Position numbers and translations under genes: made by a program
Assembly (NCBI GenBank): GCA_050084515.1
Contig: CM114273.1
Coordinates: 38,440,001-38,504,000, forward strand
DNA: 64,000 nt
Direction: 5' to 3'
Source: Blasia pusilla
Lineage: Eukaryota; Marchantiophyta; Marchantiopsida; Blasiales
Shown: piece after piece, positions 32,480 to 44,384 of the stretch
Numbering within the stretch: the stretch's first letter is position 1
Layout of the letters: the number at the start of each line of letters is the position of its first letter
The notes under the pieces: generated by a model
Told to the model about the DNA's origin: nothing
The model's database searches: none
Seen by the model: only the letters and a program-made list of their open reading frames with translations

Positions 32480-33760
32480 AATTGTACTCCTACAGCAACA
32501 GAGCCCATCTCACAATCTTCCCTGTAAACTTGTCGGACTTCATCAACCACTTTAGTGGTTGATGATCAGTGATGATGGTAAAGGGATCGTCAAATAAGTA
32601 ACACATGAAATGTGCAACAGCCCACACCGCAGCCAAGCACTCACCCTCATACAAGCTGTACTTCGCCTCTGCAACGTTGTTCAAACGGCTAGCATAAGGC
32701 ACCACAAACTCTCTACCCTCATCATCATGTTGGGTGAGCACCGCTCCAAGCCCCAACATGCTCCAATCTGTGTGCAACTGGAAAGAACGACCCGTGATCG
32801 GTCTCCTCAAGATGGGCGCGGATGTCAATCTGTCCTTGAGCGGCTAAAATGCTCGCTCCTCCTCATCCCTCCAATGCCACTCATGATCCACCTTGGTCAA
32901 AAGGTCAGTGGCTTCGCAATCGAACTGAATCCCTTGACGTACCGCCGATAGAAGTTCGCCAATCCCATAAATGCACGAACGCGGCTCACATCTGTAGGGC
33001 GTGGAATGCGTGAAATAGCCTCTACCTTCATCTACTGAACACCAAGGCCATATGGGTATATCGTATGACCCAAGTACTCAATCTGGTCGTAGAAGAACTT
33101 ACACTTGCCTGGATGTAGCTTCAGCCCATGTAACTGCAATCGTCGAAACACCTCCTCTAGATGTCGCTCATGCTCTTCAACCGTGGCACTAAAGACTACG
33201 ATGTCATCAATATAACACCTAGCAAAATCCCGACCTTCCAAGATCCTATCCATGACCCTCTGAAACTCATCCAAGGCGTTCTTTAACCCAAATGGTAAGA
33301 ATCGCCACTGGTACAAACAATCCTTCCCGTGAGGATCGATGCCCAAAAATGCCGTCTTTTGCCTGTCCTCCAATTTGATAGACAGCTAATGGTATCCAGC
33401 TCGCAAAACCAATGAACTAAAGACCTTTGCGTGACCAATCGCATCAAAGATCTCCTCATGAGTGGGCATGACATACCTATCAGACTTCGTCTGCCGATTG
33501 ATAGGCCGGTAATCCCCACACATCCGCCTATCCGTCCAGTTGCCATGCACATCCTTCTTGGCAGGCATGACAGTGGCAGATGCATACTCCCCATGCAACA
33601 ACTCCACTAGTCCTGCTCCAACCAAGTCCTGGCTCCTACTCTGAATCAGAGCCCTCTCCATATCAGTGTACTTGTAGGGTCGTTGGAAGATCGGCGTATC
33701 ACTCGAAAACTCAATGCGGATCCCTGGTCCCTTCAGAGTACCCAAATCCTCCATGCTAAA
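32480..33760 (-). pseudogene. Outer gypsy reverse transcriptase and RNase H
   Basis: The RT begins near 33,754 (MEDLGTLKGPGIRIEFSSDT), contains MPAKKDVHGNWTDRRMCGDY, PINRQTKSDRY and, at 33,203-33,214, the catalytic YIDD within RCYIDDIVVFS. A stop near 33,386 splits it. RNase H (32,490-32,828) has FQLHTDWSMLGLGAVLTQHD, YEGECLAAVWAVAHF and ITDHQPLKWLM, the D-E-D residues of Ty3-type RNase H. Order RT-RNase H-IN defines Ty3/gypsy. Confidence 0.9.
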
Positions 33761-34620
33761 CGCAAACTAGCTCCTATAACTCCTAAGGAACTGATGTATC
33801 CGACGCCGCTCTTCTCCTGTCAACTTAGGGCCCATATCTGGCTCCCAAGTCTCCATCGTGACTACGGTAGGACTCTCCCACGCGGATATCGATGGTTGCT
33901 ATGGTGCAACTGCGTCTTGAACACCAACACTTGGCGCTCTCCTGCAACCAACTGCAAACTCTACTCTCATCCACAAGCAGTGCCCGGAACCACGCTCGAT
34001 GTTGTGGCTATCATCTCCTGGCGTACCTGCAAAATATCCCAAGAAGTCCAAGGGTGTCTCTCTCGATCTCCCCTGGTATGTCGATTTCCTCGAGTCTTGC
34101 CCCCAGCCACTGCGTCCACCATCTCCGTAGACATGGGGCTCACCAACGCAGCTGTTGTGATTTGTCATGATCTCATCCAACACTGCTCAGCCATTCCCAA
34201 GCTGAAGATCCATGTCAAGCAGTTAAGGTCCATCGCCTGACCCAAGACATGGCGATGATGATGCCTCTGACACTGACGGTAGTGTCGTCACTCCTGTGGG
34301 AAATCCCATCGCCCGCTCTCTCTCGTCGGCATTGGGCTCCATCAACCTCTGAACCTGGTCATCCCAAACCAAGCCACAACCAGCCTTCCTTGTATGCATA
34401 GGAAGCGGGAAAACTCAAAAACATGGGAAAGGTTGCTCGCGGACGGCCTACCTTGTTGACCACAATCAATGGCGGTCGATCATCGTGCCTCACTGCCTGT
34501 GATCGATAACCCGGATCCAAAATGGAATCCACTAACAAGTGGGGGGGGGCACTCCACTCTTGCATACGCCCTCCGCAACACCTCGAGTGATACCATGTTG
34601 GTCCACCATAGACGCAGGGC
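33761..34620 (-). pseudogene. Outer gypsy protease-RT linker
   Basis: Aligns to the inner element at 40,048-40,480, but has extra sequence (about 33,770-34,200) with no clear counterpart in the inner copy. Contains a SILDPGYRSQAVRHDDRPPL segment shared with the inner copy at 40,130-40,200. No domain recognised. Confidence 0.55.
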
Positions 34621-34624
34621 GATG

Positions 34625-35121
34625 TGTCACGTCTTTTAGGATAGATTGGTGAGATCTAATAGAGCGCCTTCGTGAGTAGTGGAGGACACGCTCAATAGGT
34701 CGCGGATGACCTCCTGAGACCCCAGGAAACCTGAGAGAACAGGTTTCCCCTTCGTTTCGGCTCATTTGGAGCCATATTGATGAACTTACTATTTTAGGTA
34801 AGTACCATTTTGAGTATATGATCGACTTTCTATATTTTTGGTAAGTGGCCCTTGACCTCCTACATCAGGTCAAGAGCCAAGGAGGTGACTTGGGAGATTA
34901 GGTTACCATGGAGAAGTATACCTCAAGGAGAGAGAGCTTGAGAGCTCATTCTCTCTTTGTTGAACCTCTTGGCATGAGGCAGCGGAGCTATGGTACCTTG
35001 CCTTGTGAGTGTAACCCAAGCCTCTCTTTAGGAGAGTGGGTTTGGTTTGACATGAGAGAGAGTGCACACCGTTGAGAGCTATGGTGTGAGATGGTGTAGA
35101 GAGAGATTGGATCTTACTTTA
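34625..35121 (+). repeat. Inner gypsy 5' LTR, part shared with the 3' copy
   Basis: Nearly identical to 43,744-44,257 and, inverted, to 49,344-49,850. The last shared word is GATCTTACTTTA. The true LTR may extend further: the next ~1.5 kb is present in both 5' leaders but not after the 3' copy, which is cut short, so the LTR end cannot be placed. Confidence 0.75.
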
Positions 35122-36681
35122 CAAAGAGAGAATGAGAGAGTGAGAGAGCTTCATGGGGGAGCTCGCTGGTCACTCGCTGTTTTTGCAGGCTGGGGACCGT
35201 GTTCCCCGTTCAGCGGCTCATGAGAGTGCTCACCGGAGCAAGGGCCGCTTTCATTATTCTTTGCATTTGCCAATTTTTCGTGTGGAAGAGTGGCGCGCGG
35301 AAGTGCTGCCCAATTTTTGAGAGGGATTGAGTATGGGGGCAGGTTGCCCCATCCTCGTGCTCTTGGGAGCACCATGTAGCTTGCTGATTTGTATTTTTAC
35401 AGATGTTACATTTTCGTTGGGACAAATCAGCGCGGGAGCGCTGCCGAATTTTGTGTAGGAGAAAGAGACATTGGGCTTTACGACAGTCCCCATCAGTTTT
35501 TACTGAAATGTCCGATTCTAAATATTTTTTGATACTGGCGTAGATCGTGAAGCTGTGCACGCTGTGCAACAAACAATGCGCAATTTGGAGTTGCAAGCAA
35601 AAAGTTATGATCAATCTTGTAAAGTTTCCATTGCTAGGCGATTTTTAGGGTTAAATTGTGCAAACCCTAAATCAGCCGCCACACCGACGGCGGCCATCGC
35701 CATCATAGTCACCGTCAATGGTCGACGGTCAACCGTCACCATCAATGGTCAACCGTCACAATCAACGGTCAACCATCACCATCAGCGGTCAACCGTCACT
35801 GTCAACGGTCCACCGACCATTGTCCACCCTTTGGATGCCATTGCCGCCATTACGGAGTGGAGGGTCTTCCACGACGTTCGTTGATTCCTTGACTTGCGTC
35901 GCCACCACGTACTTTGTTTTGGCCGCCACCGTCATCGCAGTTTCTTCATCAACCAATGATGGCAGATGACCTCCGGTTATGGTGTTTGAGTTTTGATTTC
36001 ATGCTGCTATGTTGTGATTGGTAGCCGCTCGGCGCGATCGAGTATCGTGCCGTGGCGCCCGTAAGCCCAAGCGCGCCGCCGATTGCCGCGCCCGTGCGCT
36101 CGTGGCGCACCGCACCATCTCAATCGCGAGCCGCACCGTCATTGTGGAGCGAGTGTGGGATTATTATTGATTGAGGATGGTATGCCGCCGAGTGCCGCAT
36201 CCCACCATCGAGGGCCGTGCCGTTCGTGAGCCGTTCGTGCGTCGCCGCAACGCCGCACCGTTCGTTGGGACCGCTTTGTCTATCGAGGAGTTTTGAGCAG
36301 CATGAGTGAGGAGGAGTATGACTTGCTGATTGGAGGAGTTGTCTCCACGATCGAGTTGGGGTCGAGATTTGCGATTCTTTGAGGAGCGACATCGACATGT
36401 GTTGGTTACCCATTACGGTCCTTTACCCCTGCACGTGTGAGGGATTAGGATTTATTTGGGGATATTGGGTGTGTGGATGTTGAGAGCATCATTTATGTAT
36501 GTGGTCTAGGGGACATAGACTGTGTGGGATGTCGGAGTTGAGGGTAGGTTGTCGATGAGATGATAGCACTGGTCGATTTGCCGCACCACGCCGCGTGTTG
36601 CCGCACGTTACACGTCTCGGGGAGAGAGTGTAGATCGAGTGCCGCATATTTGGGATGAGTGATTGAGGATTCCTCACGAGG
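35122..36681 (+). other. Inner gypsy leader or remaining 5' LTR
   Basis: Shared with the outer element (47,771-49,343 inverted). It holds a 20-bp minisatellite at 35,727-35,806 and several CCGC-rich patches. No primer-binding site could be recognised, and no gene is supported. Confidence 0.6.
35727..35806. repeat. 20-bp minisatellite in gypsy leader
   Basis: Four consecutive units close to GGTCAACCGTCACCATCAAC, with a partial unit before and a GGTCCACCG variant after. The outer element has a differently arranged version at about 48,640-48,770. Confidence 0.85.
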
Positions 36682-37865
36682 TTGAGTGATCAGGTGAGAG
36701 GGGCACGAGGGTCATCACGGAGTCCGTTTGGGACTTTGAGGCGAGGTGGTGAACCCGAGAGTAGCTCTAGAGGTTTTACGCGGAGTGGCGCGAGTTCCGA
36801 GGGTCTCCACGTGAGGGACCACCTCAACCTCCTTCTGTGTCATCGTCAGACGAGGGGGAGGGTGTAGAGGAGTTTGTGAGCACATCGCCACACATTGTGA
36901 GTGGTCCTACCAGTTGGGCGTACGAGATGGACGACCGGGGTAGAGGACGCGTAGGTTTTCAGGTGCGTGAGGCACAATTGAGTTGCGATTTTATAGCGAG
37001 TTTAGGAGTTGGTGCGACTCCCAGCGGGCCAGGAACTCTAGAGAGTTCAACCCATTTATAGCATGGAACGGTATGTTCCAGCATTTAGAGGGGGCGCCCA
37101 TGGACGATTACCATGAGTTCTCTCAAAGATATGCATGTGAGATCAAGGCGTGGAGGCTCTACTATGACCCACATTATGTGTCATGGGTGAGCCGTTGGAT
37201 GAGGAGGAGGAGGAAGAGGCTCGCCTCTTCCACTAGTGATGTTTTAGGAGGAGTCACTCGCATGGGAGCATTGCACCGTCTAGTCGGGTTTGTCCTGAGT
37301 TGTGGTTGACTGAGTTGAGGGCGAGCTAGGGTAGGTGCGGACGGAGATATGCGGAGCATCCATGACTTCAAAGGCGCCCGGGTGAGAGTTTGCGTGAGGC
37401 TTACACTCGCTTCGCCGGTTTGAGTCCATCATGGTACGCGATGTTGGACCGGACCTGCGGACACGGGTGCGGGAGGGGATGCTTCTTATGAACACCTTCC
37501 CTAGGAACGTTGAGAGATGTTTTAGGACCGCTGAGAACATTGAGCGCAACGTGGCGGAGGAGAGCGTAGCCACGATGGGTTGGCGGCGATCCATTTTGTC
37601 TGCACCACGTGGAACGTGGACTCGAGATAGGTCGACCGTGGCACCACGAGCTCGGGGAGGATACCGGGGGCCGTGCCACGAGACCTGCGCCTTCATATGC
37701 GGGACCGCCTACTATTACTTGTTGGTCATGTGGTGGAGCCCATCGCGATTGCACTCGTCGGGGTCATGGGCGTGTGCCTCAAAGCATGGAGGAGGAGATG
37801 GTGCACGAGGAGGTTATCAGTGTGACTATTGTCGAGGTATGGTCATACACGCGCTAGGTGTTTGA
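36682..37865 (+). pseudogene. Inner gypsy gag (broken)
   Basis: Begins about 36,682 (SDQVRGARGSSRSPFGTLRR), with Ser/Arg-rich N-terminus, SGPTSWAYEMDD at 36,900, then a capsid-like helical part (FQRRPGESLREAYTRL in the outer copy; MLDRT..VREGMLLMNTFPRNVE..TAENIERNVAEES here). Ends with a zinc knuckle TCWSCGGAHRDC near 37,715, which has lost two residues relative to the outer copy (C-x2-C-x3-H-x4-C), followed by a second Cys pair CDYC. Several frame changes are needed to follow it. Gag packages the element RNA. Confidence 0.75.
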
Positions 37866-38599
37866 TTTACATCTTGAGTTACGTCCGGACCGAGGGCGGA
37901 GAGGGCACCGATGCTGAGTAGCCGGTCCGGGTGGGCCTAGAGATCGTGCACCAGGTGGTCGGTTGGGGCGAGGCTGGAGTTGCCGGAGCGAGGGTGGTGG
38001 AGATTGCCCGTGAGGAGGTAGAGTACCACCACCTAGACGCGCCGAGGAGATGCCGGACGTGGATGCTCGATCTGGCAGCCTATAGGAGCGGATTGCCGCT
38101 ATGGCATTGAGGTTACCCGATGCGGATCCGTGGCATCGACATCATATGGAGCGGCCAGAGATTTGGAGGATCTGGATGGATGTGCGGGGTTTCCCGGATG
38201 GAGGCCGCCCGCTTGATTGTGACGCGTGGAGCAGCCGTAGAGTTGGATCCACAGCGGGGGAAGCCCTAAAGCGGGAAGACAGACTAGGCTTCCTCGGTCT
38301 TTCACGTTGTCGAAGCGATGAGGACCCCATCGATGGGTCCTCATCAAAGTTCGGAGAGTTGGTAATGTTGTTGGTGTGCGAGGCACGAGGGCGATGGGGA
38401 AGCGAGTGCGGCGACTCCAATTGTTGATGCTCAAGAGGGGCATGTGTCGAGCACGTTGTTGGGGCGGCCACCGTTGTGTACCGCACTCCTTTATCTTACG
38501 CTTCCGATGTTGTGGCGCGTTGGGGAAACGCCCGCCCGAGGCTTTTGGCTGGCCGCTTCACTATGTGAGTGCGGAGTTGGAGTTCTGGATTACGTTGAG

Positions 38600-40480
38600 A
38601 GGTGATTGCGAGAGGAGGTGATGGACCTGCCCTTGAGGCGGATGCTCGGGCCGTCCACGTCGATTCATGGCGGTGTCGGTCGCTAGGATGGCGAAGATGC
38701 CCGCTAGACCCGCGATAGAGCGTGCCATGGCTTCTCCTGGTGTGTTGTTGCTGGATAACCGAGAGAGGTCTTCCGGTTGGTGAGTCTAGGAGGTAGAGCT
38801 TTTGTCGCAGCGTCTTGTTGATTCAGAGTGCAACCCTTGATGTTGGGGAAAGCGTCATTCGAGAGGATTGGGCTTGCGCGAGCCGATGTGGAGTGTTGTC
38901 CATTTCGGATCTGAGACATCCTTGGGTGGAGCGAGTACCACACGATATATCACCCGGCAGGAGGTCGTGGTGAGGATTCGCCGGGACATCCTGAGATGAG
39001 TCCGTGAAAAGTGCGCGCCAAGCGATAGTGATCGATCTTTGAGTCCTCGACGTCTTGGTTGGTGGAGCGATGTTATACCCGATGGGGTTTTCGCTAGATT
39101 AATGGGAGGAGTCAGCGTCCTACAGACCAGGATGGCAGTCAGGTGATGGGCGCCTTAGCTCATTACCCATTCGATTCACAAGTGCAGTGATCGAGCAACG
39201 GCCAGGAGAGATGGCGACCTTAGCGGCATTTAGCGTGCCATCACTTGGCCTAGTGATTTGATTGAGGACATGTCCATGCAGAGGATACTCCGTTCGACAT
39301 TTCTATGGAGAGGAGTGTTATGGGAGCTGCATCATTCCATGGAGGAGAGGTGCCGATGTGGGGCTCGATTGAGGAGCTTCAACGATTGGCAGATGAGCAT
39401 GTGCAGATCGCGTGGAGCGAGGCGTTTGCACGAGGCGTGGCAGTGTCGAGGAACCCGAGGTAGCGTGGAGTGCTACGATGACACCCTTGGATACCACACC
39501 CATTGTGTGGTGTATCTCGGAGGAGGGTATTCGAGTGTTAGATCTCTTTGGAGGATAAGCACCGGGTTATTTGTTGTTTTTTTGCAGCAGAGTATGAAGA
39601 AAGTCAAAGAAGACTGTATGTGGAGAGTGATGATGTTGCGAGGCGCATCTCACTCGACATGTGGCGCAATTACGCCTCGTTTTCCCGACTTATTATGCTG
39701 CGTCCCAGCGATCTGAAGTACGAGTTCCCTACCGAGGATATTTTGTTGTTGGGCGCGCAGGACTTAGAGCGGGTAGGGACCATTGATTTGGTCATTTCGG
39801 TTGGCCATGTCGGGGCCAATCGAGTCCGGACGAGGCAGCGGGTTGGTGACACTTTCGGTCCACGTTGTTTTGGGAGATGTTGAGGGTCTTACGGTAGTTG
39901 CAAGAGCACCGTCTCGTTCTCGGCCTACATTCGGAGAATGTGCGATCTTAGGAGACTCAGTCACGAGTCGCGTGCGAGTGCTCATCAGTGCATGCCTGGA
40001 TCGGCCCAGCCCGGTGTTCTTGGATCGGCGAGTGTAGGTTCTAGAGCCCATCGCCCGCGTCTATGGTGGACCAACTTGGTGCCCCATGCGGTGTTATGGA
40101 GGGTATCAGAGTGAGCGCCCCTCCCCTTTGTTGGTGGATTCCATTATGGATCAGTCGTCAATCTGAGCGATGAGGCACGATGATCGACCACCGCCGATCG
40201 TGGTCAATAGGGTAGGCAGGCCAGCGGGCAGCCTTGCCCACGTTTGTGAGTTTTCCGCTTCCTATGCATACAAGGAGGCGGTCCTGGCTTGGTTTGGGAT
40301 GACCAGGTTCAGCGGTTGGTGGAGCCCAACGCCCGGCGAGAGAGAGCGGCGATGGGATTTCCCATAGGAGTGACGGCGGTACCATCGATGTCGAGGCATC
40401 ACGACGCCATGTCTTGGGTCAGGCGATGGACCTGAACTGCTTGACATGGATCCTCAGCAAACTCTGATCTCCTCCACGTG
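38600..40480 (+). pseudogene. Inner gypsy protease and spacer (broken)
   Basis: The aspartic protease active site lies at 38,820 (LVDSE, where the outer copy has LLDSGA), then a frameshifted MLGKA..RGLGL. The following kilobase encodes the spacer that is also found at 9,180 and 63,750 (VLDLFGG, YVESDDVARRISLD) and then AIDLVISVGHVG and HDDRPPPIVVN. The role of the spacer is unknown. Confidence 0.65.
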
Positions 40481-40488
40481 CGTTTAGC

Positions 40489-41960
40489 ATGGAGGATTTG
40501 GGTACGCTGAAGGAACCGGGGATCCGCATTGAGTTGTCGAGTGATATGCTGATCTTCCGACGACCCTCAGTGTCTGATGATATGGAGAGGGCTCGATTGA
40601 GTAGGAGCCAGGACTTGATCGGAGCAGGACTAGTAGAGATGTCGCATGGGGAGTATGCATCTGCCACTGTCATGCCCGCCAAGAAGGATGTGCATGGCAA
40701 CTGGACGGATAGGCGGATGTGTGGGGATTACCAACCTATCAATCGGCAGACGAAGTCCGATAGGTATGCCATGCCCACCCCTGGGGAGATCTTTGATGCG
40801 ATTGGTCATGCAAAGGTCTTCATTTAATTGGATTTGTGAGCCGGATACCATCAGCTGCCTATCAGATTGGAGGACAGGCAGAAGACGGCATTTTGGGGCA
40901 TCAATCCTCATGGGAAGGATTGTTTGTACCAGTGGCGGTTCTTACCATTTGGGTTAAAGAATGCCCCGGCTGAGTTTCAGAGGGTCATGGATAGGATCTT
41001 GGCTGGTTTGGATTTTGCTAGGTGTTATATTGATGACATTGTAGTCTTTAGCGCCATGGTTGAGGAGCATGAGCAACATCTAGAGGAGGTGTTTTGAAGA
41101 TTGCAATAACATGGGCTGAAGCTACATCCAGGCAAGTGCAAGTTCTTCTACGACCAGATTGAGTACTTGGGTCATACGATATACCCAAGGGGCCTTGGTG
41201 TTCAGCGGGGAGGCGAAGTAGAGGCTATCTCACGCATTCCACGCCCTCTGAGATGTGAGCGTGTTCGCGCATTCATGGGATTGGCAAACTTCTATCGGCG
41301 ATCGTCAAGGGATTGATTCAATTGCGGCTTGGCCCGACCTTGCTGACCAAGGTGGATCACGAGTGGCACTAGGGGATGAGCAAAGCGAGCATTTCAGTTT
41401 GCTCAAGGATAGGTTGCGTCAACACCCATCTTGAGGAGACCGATCGGGCGTCCTTTCGATTGCACCTGATTGGAGCATGTTGGGGCTTGGGCGGTGCTCA
41501 CCCAGCATGATGATGAGGGTAGAGAGTTCGTGGTGGCTTACGCTAGCCGCTCGAACAACGCTGCAGAGTCGAAGTACAGCTCGTATGAGGGTGAGTGCTT
41601 GACTGCGGTGTGGGTTGTCGCACATTTCAAGTGTTACTTATTCGGAAACCCCTTTACCATCATCACTGATCATCAACCACTGAAGTGGTTGATGGAGTCC
41701 GACAAGCTTACAGGGAAGCTTGCGAGATGGGCTCTATTGTTGCATGAGTATGATTATCAGGTGGTACATAGACCTGGGACGCTCAACCATGATGCACATG
41801 GGTTGAGTCGTAACCCATGCTCGAGTCAGCGAGATGCGTCTGGAGCTCGATGGCAAGAAGAGAGTGATGAGGAGTCGGTGCCAGGACGCGTCAGCCTATT
41901 TAGGCATGTTGGCTATGGAGAGCCAGAGTGTGGAGACTTCGATGGCGAGGTCTAGTGGGG
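40489..41960 (+). pseudogene. Inner gypsy reverse transcriptase and RNase H
   Basis: The RT opens MEDLGTLKEPGIRIELSSDM and keeps MPAKKDVHGNWTDRRMCGDY, QWRFLPFGLKNAPAEFQRVM and YIDD at 41,026-41,037. Frame is broken near 40,825 and 41,096. RNase H from about 41,440 has VLTQHDDEGREFVVAYASRS, YEGECLTAVWVVAHF and ITDHQPLKWLM, then HRPGTLNHDAHGLSRNP, the connection to integrase. Identity with the outer copy is high but the broken places differ. Confidence 0.9.
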
Positions 41961-42099
41961 AATCCTTGGATCCCGAGGCCAGTGAGGACACGAAAAGTGG
42001 CCGAGATATTCATGATGATGGAGTAGTCTTGGAGTACCTTCGTACTGGTAGCGTTGCAAGCACCATGGATGCTAGAGAGCAGGATCGGATCTCTGGCCG

Positions 42100-43433
42100 G
42101 GGCAGGCGGTTCCGTTGGGAGGGGACACATGTTTTGAGGTTTGGGAGGATGGCGAGTGCACGCGTAGTGCCGCATCCTTCGCAGAGAGCACGACTAGTGC
42201 AGCATGCCTACGAGGAGTTGGGTCACTTTGGGGTGAAGCGGACGTCTGACTTGCTCGATTCGAGTATTGGTGGCAAGGCATGCGGACCGGCGTTCGGCGA
42301 TTTGTTGTTAGGTGCATGGTGTGTGATTGGGTCCGAGCATCGTTCAATGCTCCGACTCCACGATTGCATCATTACCCGATCATGGGCTTGGGATATAGAT
42401 GGAGTCTGGATTTTGCGGGACCTTTGCCCTTGACGGAGCGTCCACGATCGTTATGTGTTGGTGATGGTGAGCACTTTCGAAGTGGATCGAGTTGGTTGCA
42501 TTGCGACAAAGCAAGTGAGGGAGTAGCTTATGCCTTCCTTGACAAAGTACTGAGTCATTATGGCACACCGGCTGAGGTGTTGACAAACCAGGGGGTACCG
42601 AGTTTCGCGGTGAGTTCCACGCCTTGTGTGATCAGGCGTTGATCGACCACCGCACGACTTCGCGAGATCATCCCGGCGGATGGATTAGCGGAGAGAGTTG
42701 TGCTGAGCGGTGAAGAGGGGTTTACGCAAGTATGGCTTGCGAGAGAGGTCACCTAGGAGATTGGGACCTCCGGTTGCCATGGTTGGCGATGGGATCTGAT
42801 TCAGTGACGAGGCATCCTTAGCGTCTTTTTCACCGTACTTGCTACTTTATGGCCAAGAGCCAGATTTACCTTCGTCGAGATGCTGGTGAGGTGTTGGAAC
42901 TTGATGACCCAGATGTATGGGTGCGAGCATGTTCTCGAGAGGCTGAGTTATTTCGAGAGTGATGCCCATGGCGTTCGAGAACTTGGCGATTGCGCAAAGA
43001 TCGGGATACGTTGAGGTATCGACTATTCGGGGTAGTGGTTATCGACCAACTATCCGGAGGTTTCATCAGGAGATTATGTCTACTTGCACCAGGCGGCACC
43101 GGCGGCGTTGGATGTATTTGCAGGCGCACTATCCACGAGAGTGCGTGACATTTTGCCATCGGTGTTCTCTTGCTAGAGGGACGCGATGGTATGGTATGGA
43201 AGGACCATGTGCGTAATTGTGCGTCATGTCACCTTCCTAACATTGATGGTACAGTAGATCCAAGCTTAGCAGTACTTCCTACAAGCTTGCGTTATATATT
43301 GTGTGGTTCTGACCGTGGTGCGGCCACAATGCTAGTCTGTGATGGGTGTTCGAGAGGATGGCAAATGGCATGTTTGACGCCACCTCTCACTAGGGTTCCT
43401 CAGGGACGATGGATGTGTCCCACATGTACATAG
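42100..43433 (+). pseudogene. Inner gypsy integrase with C-terminal PHD finger
   Basis: The zinc region includes LVQHAYEELGHFGVKRTSDL and CMVCDW (His/Cys pairs). The core has YRWSLDFAGPLPLTERP and AEVLTNQG (Asp changed to Asn), then a frameshift. The C-terminal part (VREVLPSGVLLLEGRDGMVW by homology) leads into the PHD finger at about 43,296-43,430: first pair Y-I-L-C (Cys to Tyr), then V-C-D-G-C, W-Q-M-A-C (His to Gln), and W-M-C-P-T-C intact, followed by the stop at 43,433. Together the two copies define a C4HC3 pattern at the pol C-terminus, each having lost different ligands. Confidence 0.8.
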
Positions 43434-44384
43434 AGTAGGTAGTTCTACATTCCGACTTGTGTCTGTGATATGGATGACAAGGAGGCGACTAACGATGGGG
43501 CCACATGAACACCCGGCCTTCTTGCTCTTAGCGTCTGAGAGATGTATGTCATGGTAGGTAGGGATAGATGGCTATCTGGAGTTAGAGGGACCTAACCACC
43601 AGCTAGGGGGGCGATTGGAGATATTTTGCTACTTCTTGTCTCGTTGTTTGGATGCCATGAGTTAGCATGGGATCATGCGTGTTTGTGTGTGTGTTCGGTG
43701 ATAACGATGTATGTTGTGTAGCGATGTGTATGCGCACCACAGCTATCACGTCTTTTAGGATAGATCGGTGAGATCTAATAGAGCGCCTTCGTGAGTAGTG
43801 GAGGACACGCTCAATAGGTCGCGGATGACCTGCTGAGACCCCAAGAAACCTGAGAGAGTAGGTTTCCCCTGCGTTTTGGCTCATTTGGAGCCATATTGAT
43901 GAACTTACTATTTTAGGTAAGTACCATTTTGAGTATATGATCGACTTTCTGTTTTTGGTAAGTGGCCCTTGACCTCCTACATCAGGTCAAGAGCCAAGGA
44001 GGTGACTTGGGAGATTAGGTTACCATGGAGAGAGCTTGGGAGAGGGGAGGGGTATACCTCAAGGAGAGAGAGCTTGAGAGCTCATTCTCTCTTTGTTGAA
44101 CCTCTTGGCATGAGGCGGCAGAGCTATGGTACCTTGCCTTGTGAGTGTAACCCAAGCCTCTTATTAGGAGAGTGGGTTTGGTTTGACATGAGAGAGAGTG
44201 CACACCGTTGAGAGCTATGGTGTGAGATGGTGTAGAGAGAGATTGGATCTTACTTTATTGGAGATATTTTGGTACTTCTTGTCTCGTTGTTTGGATGCCA
44301 TGACTTAGCATGGGATCATGCGTGTTTGTGTGTGTGTTCGGTGATAACGATGTATGTTGTGTAGCGATGTGTATGCGCACGACA
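43434..44384 (+). other. Inner gypsy 3' end: UTR, repeat R, short LTR, repeat R'
   Basis: After the stop there is a 3' UTR with a purine tract TAGGGGGG at 43,605. Then a 128-bp repeat R (43,614-43,741), two bases, an LTR segment of 514 bases starting TATCACGTC (43,744-44,257), and a second copy R' (44,257-44,384) ending CGACA against the GATG duplication. The 5' LTR has no R' at the matching place. The LTR segment also carries a 20-base insertion near 44,026-44,050 relative to the 5' copy. Confidence 0.8.

Larger units (their letters stand above)
30530..34624 (-). mobile_element. Outer Ty3/gypsy element, 3' half
   Basis: Minus-strand pol region ending at 30,791 plus a 3' untranslated part that matches the inner element down to about 30,560. 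No 3' LTR is recognisable. The 5' side stops at 34,620/34,624, exactly where the inner element begins. The missing 5' half resumes at 44,385. The sequence across the gap aligns without break to the inner element at 40,036-40,050, so both halves are one insertion. Many stops and C-to-T type changes. Confidence 0.9.
34625..44384 (+). mobile_element. Inner Ty3/gypsy element with PHD finger, flanked by GATG
   Basis: Starts TGTCACGTC at 34,625 and ends CGACA at 44,384, with GATG at 34,621-34,624 and 44,385-44,388. The flanking outer element reads GGGC-GATG-TGCTCGAG once the insertion is removed, matching the homologous inner sequence at 40,036-40,050, so both ends are secure. Length 9,760 bases. 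Order: LTR/leader, gag (36,682-37,860), protease (38,820), spacer, RT, RNase H, integrase, PHD, 3' end. The 3' end is abnormal (see 43,614-44,384). All genes carry frameshifts or stops. Confidence 0.9.

Noticed and set aside
34588-34600. tRNA-Met primer-binding site (TGGTATCA on the minus strand)
   Set aside because: It lies inside the protease-RT spacer coding region, far from any LTR, and matches only 8 bases.
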